From: Leptotrichia sp. oral taxon 212
GTDB taxonomy: Bacteria > Fusobacteriota > Fusobacteriia > Fusobacteriales > Leptotrichiaceae
Direction of reading: 5' to 3'
Length of the DNA: 64,000 nucleotides
Assembly: GCF_001274535.1 (NCBI RefSeq)
Contig: NZ_CP012410.1
Location: forward strand, 1,213,126-1,277,125
In this document: positions 56,316 through 64,000 of the stretch, one piece after another
How positions within the stretch are numbered: position 1 is the first letter of the stretch
How the letters are laid out: each line of letters starts with the position of its first letter
The notes under the pieces: generated by a model
Seen by the model: the letters and a program-made list of their open reading frames with translations, nothing else
The model's database searches: none
What the model was told of the DNA's origin: nothing
Program-made: the position numbers and the translations under genes

Positions 56316-57533
56316 TTAATCTTCTCTAACTAAAGGCATACTCATACATCTAGGGCCTCCACGTCCTCTCGACAATTCGGCACTTGGCATTTCAAGAACT
56401 TTTAATCCTGCTTCTCTTAAAAGTGCATTTGATACATCATTTCTTTCATAAACAACAATAACTCCAGGAGCTATACATAATGTATTTGATCCATCGTTCC
56501 ATTGTTCTCTTTCAGCAGCGATTCTGTCTTCTCCACCACATTTTATCAGCTTAACATCCGGTACTCCAAGATATTTTTCAAGTATTGCTTTTAATGTATC
56601 TGTTAAAAGTTTAATCTCTATCTTATCTCCATTTTTAGTCAGTTCATAAACTTCCAATGGTCCCATAATATTTGGGTGAATAGTAAACTTATCATAATCA
56701 ATTTGAGTGAATACTGTATCCAAGTGCATAAATGCTCTTGTTGAAGGTATTCTAAATGCAAGTACAGTTTCTATTGTACTGTCAGCTGAAGCAAAGACGT
56801 TTTTAGCTATTTTATCTATTGCGGCAGATTCTGTACGTTGTGAAATTCCTATTGCAAGAACTTTATCATTCAGATTAAGTATATCTCCACCTTCTATATG
56901 GAATTTATTATCTCTTTCATAAAAGTAAGGAACTTTTCCTTTGTAGTCATTATGATATTTAAAGATATAATCTGCATAGATAGTTTCTCTGTTTCTTGTT
57001 ACAGAATACATTCTGTTCATACTTACTCCATTACCGATTGAAGCAAATGGATCTCTTGTGAAATATAAATTAGGCATAGGATCTAATATAAGTTCATCCT
57101 TATCATCATTTATTTTAGTGACCAATGATTCTGAAGGTACATTTAATTCTCCGTATCTTACACCTTCCATTGTTTTTAAAATCAATTCCTTGTTGTCTTT
57201 GATTGCATCAAAGAAGTTAAATAAAGCTTTCTGATATTCTTCAGTGTAAACTCCACCTTCAACAATAAACTGTTCTATAAACTTTTTTCTTAAATCAGGA
57301 CACTGACCTATTGTTTCAGCTGCCAAATCTTCAAGATATACAACTTCCACTCCATTATCCCTTAAAATTTGTGCAAAAGCATCGTGTTCCTGCTGTGCAA
57401 CTTTTAGAAAAGGTATATCGTCAAATAATAATCTACCTAATGTATCAGGTGTTAAATTCAACAACTCTTTTCCAGGTCTGTGTAATAAAACTTTTTTTAA
57501 AGGTTTTATTTCACTTCTGACATTAATTGCCAT
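56316..57533 (-). CDS. arcA: Arginine deiminase
   Basis: The 405-residue enzyme hydrolyses arginine to citrulline and ammonia, the first step of arginine fermentation. [13 protein letters not shown] is the Asp/Arg-containing substrate block, HIEGGD and FMHLDTVFT follow, and the catalytic Cys396 is in [10 protein letters not shown] ten residues from the end. It is the first gene of the operon, with a clear AGGAGG site and a promoter just upstream. The pathway yields ATP and ammonia and is used for acid resistance in oral bacteria. Confidence 0.96.
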   Translation of the reverse strand: MAINVRSEIKPLKKVLLHRPGKELLNLTPDTLGRLLFDDIPFLKVAQQEHDAFAQILRDNGVEVVYLEDLAAETIGQCPDLRKKFIEQFIVEGGVYTEEYQKALFNFFDAIKDNKELILKTMEGVRYGELNVPSESLVTKINDDKDELILDPMPNLYFTRDPFASIGNGVSMNRMYSVTRNRETIYADYIFKYHNDYKGKVPYFYERDNKFHIEGGDILNLNDKVLAIGISQRTESAAIDKIAKNVFASADSTIETVLAFRIPSTRAFMHLDTVFTQIDYDKFTIHPNIMGPLEVYELTKNGDKIEIKLLTDTLKAILEKYLGVPDVKLIKCGGEDRIAAEREQWNDGSNTLCIAPGVIVVYERNDVSNALLREAGLKVLEMPSAELSRGRGGPRCMSMPLVRED

Positions 57534-57568
57534 AATTATTACCTCCTATTTGTTTTCTTCTGTACTAA

Positions 57569-57574
57569 GTATAC
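57569..57574 (-). promoter_or_regulatory. Likely -10 element of the arc operon
   Basis: TATACT on the minus strand lies about 35 bases before the arcA ATG. No good -35 is seen 17 bases upstream, where the stem of the 57580-57616 hairpin ends, so the promoter would probably need an activator such as the AraC-type protein coded in the operon. Confidence 0.45.
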
Positions 57575-57579
57575 TTCTT

Positions 57580-57616
57580 TTTAGAAAAAAAGAAGGAAAA
57601 TTTCCTTCTTTTTTTT
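57580..57616 (-). terminator. Bidirectional hairpin upstream of arcA
   Basis: AAAAAAAGAAGGAAA and TTTCCTTCTTTTTTT pair almost perfectly with a tiny loop, and the T tract is present on both strands. It isolates the arc operon from the gene upstream (57769-58521). Confidence 0.75.
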
Positions 57617-57768
57617 TGTATAATAAATTTATTTAATTATATAGCAACTTTTTTATAGTAATTCAGATATTCTCAATTATATTGTATAAATAATATAGAA
57701 TTTATTATTAATTATACCTCATAATCTATTTTTTTCAAAATTTTAATTAATACCACAACAAACAATTT

Positions 57769-58521
57769 CTACTTTTTCATTTTTGGTCTGAAGGAAGTCT
57801 TCCTGTCAAAACCCTTACTTTGAATCTTTAAATCATTTGCCATTTCAGGTGACTGTTCTGTTTCTGTTTTTAATGCTGAAAGAAATTCTACAAGACTTTG
57901 CCACACCCAGTCAGGATCAATATAAAGTCCCATTTTGTTTAACGGAGGATTTATATATACTTGTTCTCTTAGTATTCTTTGAGCTGTTTTTCTTGGAACT
58001 TTTATATTTTCATCATAAAATCTCTGTATAAGTATAATAGGTTTCGTAGAAAGCTGATCCCAGTTACTTATTTTTTCATCATCAGGTTTTACATAATGGC
58101 ATACATAGTTAAACTCTCCTATACTTAAAGGATTACTTTTTCTTTTTTCCTTCAGTATATCAAGAAAATTTTTACCACGTATAAATTCTGTATTTATTTT
58201 AAGTGTTTTTCCATCATTAAATTTAAAATATACATTTTCATAATAGTAATAATATGTATCCAAAGATTTCTCGTCAACCAGATCAAAATGAGTATAGATT
58301 TTATTTTTAGTTCCAAAAATATGTACAGGATTATTTCCAATATACAATACTGAATGAAGAGCCAAAGTATCAGAATCATCTTCCTCCAATTTGCCTTCAG
58401 GCATCAATGTTTTCTCATGTACAACTACGGGATTCCGTCTATCAAAAACCAATTTTTCGTCAAGTCCATACTTTGCAACCTTGTAGTCATAAAAATCTTT
58501 AAATTGACTAATTATTTTCAA
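57769..58521 (-). CDS. Conserved protein of unknown function (250 residues)
   Basis: The soluble protein starts at TTG, five bases after AAGGAA, and opens MKIISQFKDFYDYKVAKYGL. I recall proteins with this beginning in several bacteria, where they are uncharacterised and often phage- or plasmid-linked. It has blocks of Tyr and basic residues (TYYYYYENVYFK) and a disordered basic tail. No catalytic motif was seen. It follows the frameshifted 58536 gene after 14 bases and is likely co-transcribed. Confidence 0.7.
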   Translation of the reverse strand: MKIISQFKDFYDYKVAKYGLDEKLVFDRRNPVVVHEKTLMPEGKLEEDDSDTLALHSVLYIGNNPVHIFGTKNKIYTHFDLVDEKSLDTYYYYYENVYFKFNDGKTLKINTEFIRGKNFLDILKEKRKSNPLSIGEFNYVCHYVKPDDEKISNWDQLSTKPIILIQRFYDENIKVPRKTAQRILREQVYINPPLNKMGLYIDPDWVWQSLVEFLSALKTETEQSPEMANDLKIQSKGFDRKTSFRPKMKK

Positions 58522-58535
58522 TAGTTTCCTTCTTT

Positions 58536-58879
58536 CTATCTGAATTTTTCAAGATATTCCATAAGATAATCAAATAATTGTTCTGCTATAATTTCAGAAT
58601 GTCTTTTTTTAACAGGAAAAATAAAAAAATAATATTGTTTTGAATACTTTTCCCAAAAATAGTTATCAATTAAAGCAAATTTTCTATAGGAATTAAATAT
58701 TTCATTTATTTCTTTCGATATATGTTCGAAATCTATATTAAAATTAGTGATGTCATAGAATATTTCTGTATAGTTTCTGTATATATCTTTTAAAAGTATA
58801 AATGGAAATTTATTTTTCTCACAATATTCCCAATGCTTTTTTTATCATCAAAATTATATACATATTTTATTGTTTTCAT
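58536..58879 (-). pseudogene. Unknown small gene with a frameshift near its start
   Basis: The first frame, from ATG 58879, reads MKTIKYVYNFDDKK and then breaks. In the next frame, KHWEYCEKNKFPFILLKDIY and onward runs to a TAG at 58536. Joined by one extra A in the T7 run at 58837-58843, it makes a 114-residue protein. It lies just upstream of the 57769 gene. No family was recognised. The break could be a sequencing error. Confidence 0.6.
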
Positions 58880-58902
58880 TTAATTTTACCCGCCAAGTTT
58901 TT

Positions 58903-59538
58903 CTATTTTGCTTCTGTCACTTTTTTATAAATATTGTATTTAGTCTGTTCCAGATAATATCTGAATAAATAGTTTCTGTTCAAGTCTCTTTGAGATATTT
59001 CTTCAAAATATGTCTTTTTATTTTTTAACTTTAAATTTCTTTCAGCAGGATTAGGGTTATAATTCATCTTTATATACCCTTTTAGTTTTCCTGATATTTC
59101 AAATTTATTTCCTTTTTTTGATGTCTGAATATGTACACGGGCATTAGGAGAAGATACTCTTATAAGTTTACCGTTTTCTGTCTCTTTTTCCACTTCCCAT
59201 TTTACATTTTCTACAATAGGTATAAATATTCCAAAACTTCTAAAAAGTTTATTAAACTCTCCTGTTTTCATTCTTTCCATATACGCCTGATATTCCACAT
59301 CTGATGCAGAATATAATTTTTCACGCATCAATTCTCCCATCCTGCTTCTGTTGAAGTATATAAATTCCAGTAGTTCCAGATATTCTTTTGCCTGCTTTTC
59401 CATTGTTCCATTACCATTATCATATTTCTTAACTTCTTCTACATAACCTGCATTATTTACAAATGATTCAAAATTTGAATTATCTCCAAACGATAATATT
59501 CCCAAAGCTATAAACAGTAATACTAAAATTCTCTTCAT
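58903..59538 (-). CDS. Exported protein of unknown function
   Basis: I start it at ATG 59538, which gives a clear signal peptide (MKRILVLLFIALGILSFG) after an AAGGAAGG site; the longer frame to 59586 has a poor start. The 211-residue protein is rich in charged residues and has a helical first half (MEKQAKEYLELLEFIYFNRS). No family was recognised. It is divergent from the 59684 membrane-protein gene. Confidence 0.65.
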   Translation of the reverse strand: MKRILVLLFIALGILSFGDNSNFESFVNNAGYVEEVKKYDNGNGTMEKQAKEYLELLEFIYFNRSRMGELMREKLYSASDVEYQAYMERMKTGEFNKLFRSFGIFIPIVENVKWEVEKETENGKLIRVSSPNARVHIQTSKKGNKFEISGKLKGYIKMNYNPNPAERNLKLKNKKTYFEEISQRDLNRNYLFRYYLEQTKYNIYKKVTEAK

Positions 59539-59626
59539 AATTTTCAATCCCTTCCTTACTTTATTAATACTCTTATATTTTATCAATCTTTTGAAATAAT
59601 TTCCACTATTTTCTTAAATTGTCAGC

Positions 59627-59655
59627 TTTACTATATTTTTTAAATATGCTAAAAT
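59627..59655 (+). promoter_or_regulatory. Promoter of the 59684 gene
   Basis: TTTACT and an extended -10 TGCTAAAAT have 17-base spacing, just 29 bases before the start codon. Confidence 0.5.
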
Positions 59656-59683
59656 ATAAAAAAATAAACTATGGAGATAAAGA

Positions 59684-60082
59684 ATGACTAGTACACTTGC
59701 GTTTTTATCAATTTTGATAATATTTATGAGACTATACTCAATATTTGGAATTACTTTTTTAACAGATAAGAAAGCTAAATTTGCTGAAAGAATAACTATT
59801 TTTCTTCTTATATTTGAAATATCAGTTATTTTTCTACATTTATTTTTTAATTCATTACGTACTTTGTTGCCACCTGTACTTATATTTTTAAAGACAACAC
59901 AGTATCAGTTTCTTATATTCAAAAATATATCAATAGAAGGAATATTATATACAATTTCAGATATCGTATTATTACTTACATTTAATTTTATATCTGATAC
60001 TGTAAAATCCTTTAACCGTATATTTCTTACATATATATTTCTTATAAACGCTTTACTTGGAATAATAACACTACTATTTTAA
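59684..60082 (+). CDS. Integral membrane protein of unknown function
   Basis: The 132-residue protein has about four hydrophobic helices and few charged residues (MTSTLAFLSILIIFMRLYSI at the start). The start follows a GGAGAT site. It has its own promoter and a good terminator, so it is a single-gene unit. It was not recognised. Confidence 0.7.
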   Translation: MTSTLAFLSILIIFMRLYSIFGITFLTDKKAKFAERITIFLLIFEISVIFLHLFFNSLRTLLPPVLIFLKTTQYQFLIFKNISIEGILYTISDIVLLLTFNFISDTVKSFNRIFLTYIFLINALLGIITLLF

Positions 60083-60097
60083 ATAATGATATTATCG

Positions 60098-60135
60098 TGT
60101 CTTGTCTGTTTCAATTATCAGACAGGACATTTTTT
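60098..60135 (+). terminator. Terminator of the 59684 gene
   Basis: TGTCTTGTCTG and CAGACAGGACA form an 11-base stem with a G-U pair, followed by TTTTTT, 16 bases after the stop. Confidence 0.85.
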
Positions 60136-60157
60136 CTCAAATTTTTTATTCTTAAAA

Positions 60158-60207
60158 AAAGAAACATCATTTACCAAACTTTTATAATTTAGTAAATATG
60201 TTTCTTT
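60158..60207 (-). terminator. Hairpin after the Sel1-repeat lipoprotein gene
   Basis: AAAGAAACAT and ATGTTTCTTT are perfect complements, with an inner TTTAC/GTAAA pairing. It ends just past the 60212 stop and would stop leftward transcription. Confidence 0.65.
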
Positions 60208-60211
60208 ATAA

Positions 60212-61603
60212 TTATTTATATTCTGCAGCTTTTTTATTTATTACATCTTCAATATTTTTATCTGATGGTGTTGCATTTACATTATCTGTATCTTTAGACT
60301 TTGAATCTTTCCGCTTTGAAGCTCTTCTAATTGCATCTGCTAATGCTTTTTCAGTTCTTCTCTGTTCCTTTTCATCTATTTTCTGTTGTTGTGCCTGTGC
60401 TGTTGAAGGCTTAGCTGACTTATTATCAACTTTACCTAATGTAGTAGTTACAGTATTTTGTTTAGCAGAATTTGAAGAATTACCTGAATTCTTAGGCCGA
60501 TCTAAATTCACATTATAGTTTGGAACAGATGTCTGCTCATTTTTTGCCATATTAGGATTAAATATTGTATCATTTGTACCTTTTGAATTATTATTTTTCA
60601 AGTTGGAAATCGTACTATCTGTAAGGCTCCTTTGAGAACTATCCCCTAGAATTGAATTAACTTTACTGCTATTTTTTGTATTTCCACCTTCAATCTGAGC
60701 TACTGTTTCCTTAGCAGACTTATCTCCATTTTTTGCTGCAATTTTATACCATTTCAAAGCTTCCTTCATGTTATTTTCTTTATGATAGGATAATGCAATA
60801 GGCATTGCCATAGCTTTATTTCCTGAATTATATGCTTTCATAAGGTATGGTCTTGCTTCACTTTCCCTACCTGTATCATATAATATTGCTCCTATTTCAA
60901 AATTTGCAGCTGTAACTCCACGTCCAAGCGCAATTTTAAACCATTTTACAGCTTCATTATAATTTTTAGTTTCCTTATTTAAAAGGGCAATCTGTATATC
61001 TGCCTCCTTTAACCCTTGATTATAAGCATTTTGAAACTGTATTTTTGCTTCATTATATTTTTTTGCTTTTATCAGATCAATACCATTATTATATGCTTGT
61101 GCTCCTGGTTTTAACTGTCTTGAAGTAGTCGCCGCATTTTTAGGCAGTCTTGCCATAAGTTTGTTAGCTTCAGCTTCATTCCCTTCTTCTTTTAATAAGA
61201 CAGCCATATTATAAATTGCTTCAGGATAGTTTTTATCTACTCCCATCTGCAAATATTTCTTTGTTTTTTCATTATCTTTTAAATTGAAATAAAGCTGTGC
61301 TAGCGAAAGAATGGCTTCCTTATCTCCCTGCTGAGCTTTATCAATGGCAGAAGAAACTTTTAAAGGATCAATTTGATTGTTAATTAAAAACTGCTGTTCT
61401 TCCGGTGTAATGTTTTTTATATTTGGATCCCCTAAAGGCTGATTTCCCGCATTAAACATGTCTGTATTTATTGGTCCATTAGTATTATTTATCTGCTGTT
61501 CTGTAGTAGGCTTTTCTTTATCCTTTTCTTTTTTCTTAAAACATGACACTGTCATTGTCCCCAATGCCACTATTAATAGCAAAAACAATATTTTTTTCTT
61601 CAT
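60212..61603 (-). CDS. Sel1/TPR-repeat lipoprotein
   Basis: The 463-residue protein has a signal peptide with a lipobox (TMTVSC, Cys21). Sel1-like repeats run from about residue 85 to 310: DKEAILSLAQLYFNLKDNEK, YPEAIYNMAVLLKEEGNEAE, YNEAVKWFKIALGRGVTAAN and MKEALKWYKIAAKNGDKSAK. The C-terminal 150 residues are low-complexity and rich in Asn, Ser, Lys and Gln. Such lipoproteins serve as scaffolds for protein-protein contacts at the inner or outer membrane. It lies 34 bases downstream of a PLD-fold lipoprotein, which may be a partner. Confidence 0.88.
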   Translation of the reverse strand: MKKKILFLLLIVALGTMTVSCFKKKEKDKEKPTTEQQINNTNGPINTDMFNAGNQPLGDPNIKNITPEEQQFLINNQIDPLKVSSAIDKAQQGDKEAILSLAQLYFNLKDNEKTKKYLQMGVDKNYPEAIYNMAVLLKEEGNEAEANKLMARLPKNAATTSRQLKPGAQAYNNGIDLIKAKKYNEAKIQFQNAYNQGLKEADIQIALLNKETKNYNEAVKWFKIALGRGVTAANFEIGAILYDTGRESEARPYLMKAYNSGNKAMAMPIALSYHKENNMKEALKWYKIAAKNGDKSAKETVAQIEGGNTKNSSKVNSILGDSSQRSLTDSTISNLKNNNSKGTNDTIFNPNMAKNEQTSVPNYNVNLDRPKNSGNSSNSAKQNTVTTTLGKVDNKSAKPSTAQAQQQKIDEKEQRRTEKALADAIRRASKRKDSKSKDTDNVNATPSDKNIEDVINKKAAEYK

Positions 61604-61637
61604 TTTTTCATCACCTATATCTTCTTAGTTTGTTATT

Positions 61638-63287
61638 TTAAAAAGAACCCAACTGTGTAGCATCTAATATTTTATACATAAAATCTGAAAATCCACCTGT
61701 TGTTGGCTCATCATCAAAGTTCAGTGTAAACAGACCATCTTTATTTTCCCATAGTCTATCAAAATATTCATAAATATCCTTTGATATTTTTGAATCCTGA
61801 GTTGTCAATATTCTGAAATTTGCGTCCATTATATATCCTCTAATGTTCTTTTTTATTAAATTAGCAGAACCTGCGTTGATTATAACATTACCATCTGTTT
61901 TTTTCATTAGAGTAATCTTTGTGTGATATTGTTCATTATTTGTAAAGTACCACTTTATTTCAATTTTTCCCTTTGTTTTCTTTTTCAATTTTTTTGAAAC
62001 AGGTTTATTAGGAAGACCATTTGTACTCATTCCAAAGGCATCCCGGCTTCTGTCAAAAATTATTCTTATTTTTACTCCTCTATTTGCCGCCCTTATTAGT
62101 CTGTCTATTACTCCTTTATCAGCCAGAAAATACATTCCCATAAGCAGTTCATCCCCTACTTTCAGGCTATCAATATCTTCATCCAGATGCTTTCCAATAG
62201 CACCTTCAGTAAGATATTGTATTTTATATGTATGTCCTTCTGTATCTGTTATACTATTTTTTTCTGAATTAATAGAAGTCTTTTCCTTTACATTTTGCTC
62301 ATTTTCTTCATTATTTATCTGTTTTACATTATTTTCTTTCTGATTTTCAGAATTTAATGTTTTTTCATCAGTTTCTGTTTTATCATTTGAACCGGAATTC
62401 ATAATATTTTCCATTCTCCTGTCAGAACCATCTACATTTATTTCTGAATCAGAAAACTTTGCAACCAGCTGTAAATTATGAAGTACATCCTTCACTATAG
62501 GACCATCAGTGTATATTGCAATATTTTCATGAAAATAACTGGGATCATGTATGTTTGCACTGGAAACCACTACTTCTTTTTCATTCAGAAAAACTTTCTT
62601 ATGATCGGCTTTTACATTCAACGCCCTTAACAGATTTCTTATAGTCAGTTTAGGCCACATATCTCCGTAGAAATTTGTTATCCAGCCTTTATTCTGTGGA
62701 TTTCCCATAGGTTTTATGAATGTTCTCCAAAAAGGTGAATACCATGGAAACGTATCCTTTAACTTAAAAATATCCACTATAATTACATTTATTCCTGCAT
62801 TTTTCATTGATGTTATAAATGGATGTTCAAATGCACCATAAAAATTATTGTTTTCATCTGCCAGTATATATACTTTCAAGTTAGGATTTTCCTTCTGTTT
62901 TTTTACGAGTCTTTCAGTATATTCCTTTGCAAATTCAGGAAAATGTTCCTTATCTTTATTATAAAGGTCGTTAAATAGAAACATTTCTACTATAAGATAA
63001 TCTTTTGCATTATCTATTACTTTATAGGTAGCATCCCATAAATTTCTGTCATACTGTATATTTCCGTCTTTATCAAGATAAGTAAGGTCATAATGAAATT
63101 CAGCATTTTCTGTTTCACGTATTGGACTTTCATAATTTATTCCTAAAGGTGGTGTTTTTATAGTCGAACATGATACAGTAAATGCTATAGTTCCTGCAAT
63201 TAAATATTTTTTTATGCTGTTTTTTCTACTTACATCTATATCTTGTTTCATATCAAAATTAATATTTAAATTCCTATTTTTATTCAT
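61638..63287 (-). CDS. Phospholipase-D-superfamily lipoprotein
   Basis: The 549-residue protein has a lipoprotein signal (AFTVSC, Cys40) and two PLD domains. The first HxK is HKK at 229-231 with SSAN following; the second is HTK at 455-457 followed by NAGSANL. Neither is a full HKD: the Asp is not obvious. The domains are separated by a low-complexity Asn/Glu/Lys insert at about 290-345. The family includes cardiolipin synthases and periplasmic phospholipase-like enzymes, so it probably acts on lipids or nucleic acid in the envelope. It follows a MATE gene after 22 bases. Confidence 0.8.
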   Translation of the reverse strand: MNKNRNLNINFDMKQDIDVSRKNSIKKYLIAGTIAFTVSCSTIKTPPLGINYESPIRETENAEFHYDLTYLDKDGNIQYDRNLWDATYKVIDNAKDYLIVEMFLFNDLYNKDKEHFPEFAKEYTERLVKKQKENPNLKVYILADENNNFYGAFEHPFITSMKNAGINVIIVDIFKLKDTFPWYSPFWRTFIKPMGNPQNKGWITNFYGDMWPKLTIRNLLRALNVKADHKKVFLNEKEVVVSSANIHDPSYFHENIAIYTDGPIVKDVLHNLQLVAKFSDSEINVDGSDRRMENIMNSGSNDKTETDEKTLNSENQKENNVKQINNEENEQNVKEKTSINSEKNSITDTEGHTYKIQYLTEGAIGKHLDEDIDSLKVGDELLMGMYFLADKGVIDRLIRAANRGVKIRIIFDRSRDAFGMSTNGLPNKPVSKKLKKKTKGKIEIKWYFTNNEQYHTKITLMKKTDGNVIINAGSANLIKKNIRGYIMDANFRILTTQDSKISKDIYEYFDRLWENKDGLFTLNFDDEPTTGGFSDFMYKILDATQLGSF

Positions 63288-63309
63288 TAGAGTTCTCCTA
63301 ACATAAAAT

Positions 63310-64000
63310 CTAAGAAGTTTTTACAAAATTATTTATCCATTTTCTGCTTTTCAATCTCCGCATACAGAAGGGCATTTTCAAAATTTCATCACTTCCGGAA
63401 CATAAATATACAAGTGCCACCGGCAGTCCGAGTTTAAGACCTGCAAAATATGTAAGAGGAATAGCAAATGTCCATAAAGGAATCAAATCAGCAAACATAG
63501 TCCACAGTGTATCTCCTCCGGCTCTTAAAATTCCAACTATAAACAATGTTCCGGCAGTTTTTATGACTATCAGAATTCCTTCTGAAAATACTATCTGTCG
63601 AGCAAGCGGATAAATCGCCCTGTCCACTTTCATAAGAATTAAGACAAGAGGACTTACTGCATAAACAAACAATGCTACTATAACTCCTGCAACTAATGAT
63701 ATTTTCAATAGTTCCACGGCATATCTGTAAGCATTTTCTTCGTTTCCTGCTCCTATTTCCTGTCCTATTATAGCTGCAGTACCGCTTGATAACCCAAATA
63801 TCAGCGTGAACACAAGGTTACTTATGGATTTTACAACCTGTATCGCCGCAGTTGCTTCTGTACCCATTCTTCCGTAAATTACAACATACAAACTTACACC
63901 TATTACCCACATTATTTCATGTCCAAATACAGGAAGTGATATTTTCAATGTTTTAACTATAAAGTTCCATGATAGTTTAAACAATTCAGAAAAAGTTCCT
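63310..64000 (-). CDS. MATE-family efflux transporter (C-terminal part; runs off the window)
   Basis: The open frame continues to the end of the window, so the N-terminal part lies beyond it. The visible part has about six helices and MATE motifs: SLPVFGHEIMWVIGVSLYVV, FGLSSGTAAIIGQEIGAGNE and LRAGGDTLWTMFADLIPLW. The C-terminus (MPFCMRRLKSRKWINNFVK) fits the family. MATE proteins export drugs or metabolites using a sodium or proton gradient. The TTG at 63984 within the frame is not the start. Confidence 0.88.
   Translation of the reverse strand, partial: GTFSELFKLSWNFIVKTLKISLPVFGHEIMWVIGVSLYVVIYGRMGTEATAAIQVVKSISNLVFTLIFGLSSGTAAIIGQEIGAGNEENAYRYAVELLKISLVAGVIVALFVYAVSPLVLILMKVDRAIYPLARQIVFSEGILIVIKTAGTLFIVGILRAGGDTLWTMFADLIPLWTFAIPLTYFAGLKLGLPVALVYLCSGSDEILKMPFCMRRLKSRKWINNFVKTS

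Noticed and set aside
1-64000. tRNA, rRNA, CRISPR arrays and riboswitches
   Set aside because: I found no sequence on either strand that I could support as any of these by eye; short tRNAs could have been missed.

Overview
The window looks like a piece of a Fusobacteriota chromosome, most likely Leptotrichia or a close relative. The support is very low GC, Fusobacteria-type housekeeping genes, an arginine deiminase operon, and a roughly 7 kb type V autotransporter gene with the N-terminal extension typical of that group. The genus is inferred from protein resemblance recalled by eye; no search was run. No rRNA, tRNA or CRISPR array was found.

Layout. 1-36 is the first few codons of a leftward gene (probably mscL). 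275-6970 runs rightward: lepA, a DEDDh exonuclease, a PLD/SF2-helicase/DUF3427 protein, a frameshifted TRIC-type channel and a small nuclease-like protein. 7486-8928 is an acyl-CoA dehydrogenase with its own promoter and terminator. 9257-14046 is a leftward core cluster (nnrE/D, ribF, scpA, murJ). 14177-19017 holds a heterodimeric ABC exporter pair, a DUF218 protein and a small exported protein. 19289-24465 holds an esterase/ATP-grasp pair, serA and an NADH oxidase.

24762-35617 is an accessory, decaying region: a broken AlbA_2 regulator, a ClbS/DfsB-type protein, a tiny lipoprotein, membrane proteins, a GNAT, broken immunity-type genes (YezG and SUKH), an IS630-family element sitting in the SUKH remnant, a CPBP protease, a HEAT-repeat protein, a broken XRE regulator and an orphan AbiEi antitoxin with a clear operator. 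It resembles the worn-out immunity tail of a polymorphic-toxin locus, but no toxin is visible here.

35698-41009 returns to ordinary genes (rRNA uracil methyltransferase, M20 amidohydrolase, GNAT, BMP-family binding protein, cupin). 41243-48349 is the giant autotransporter with an AraC-type regulator upstream. 49639-57533 is an arginine catabolic operon in the order arcA-arcB-arcC-antiporter-regulator-argS, where the regulator carries two tandem AraC DNA-binding domains. 57769-64000 holds genes of unknown function, then a MATE transporter, a phospholipase-D-fold lipoprotein and a Sel1-repeat lipoprotein in one leftward unit.

At least six reading-frame breaks are single-base indels, most of them in A/T homopolymers, and three more genes carry in-frame stop codons. 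Some of the former may be sequencing error; the nonsense changes look like real decay. Small palindromic elements (a GGCTGTCTCAAAA family and a CTGCACC family) are scattered between genes, often where a terminator would be expected.
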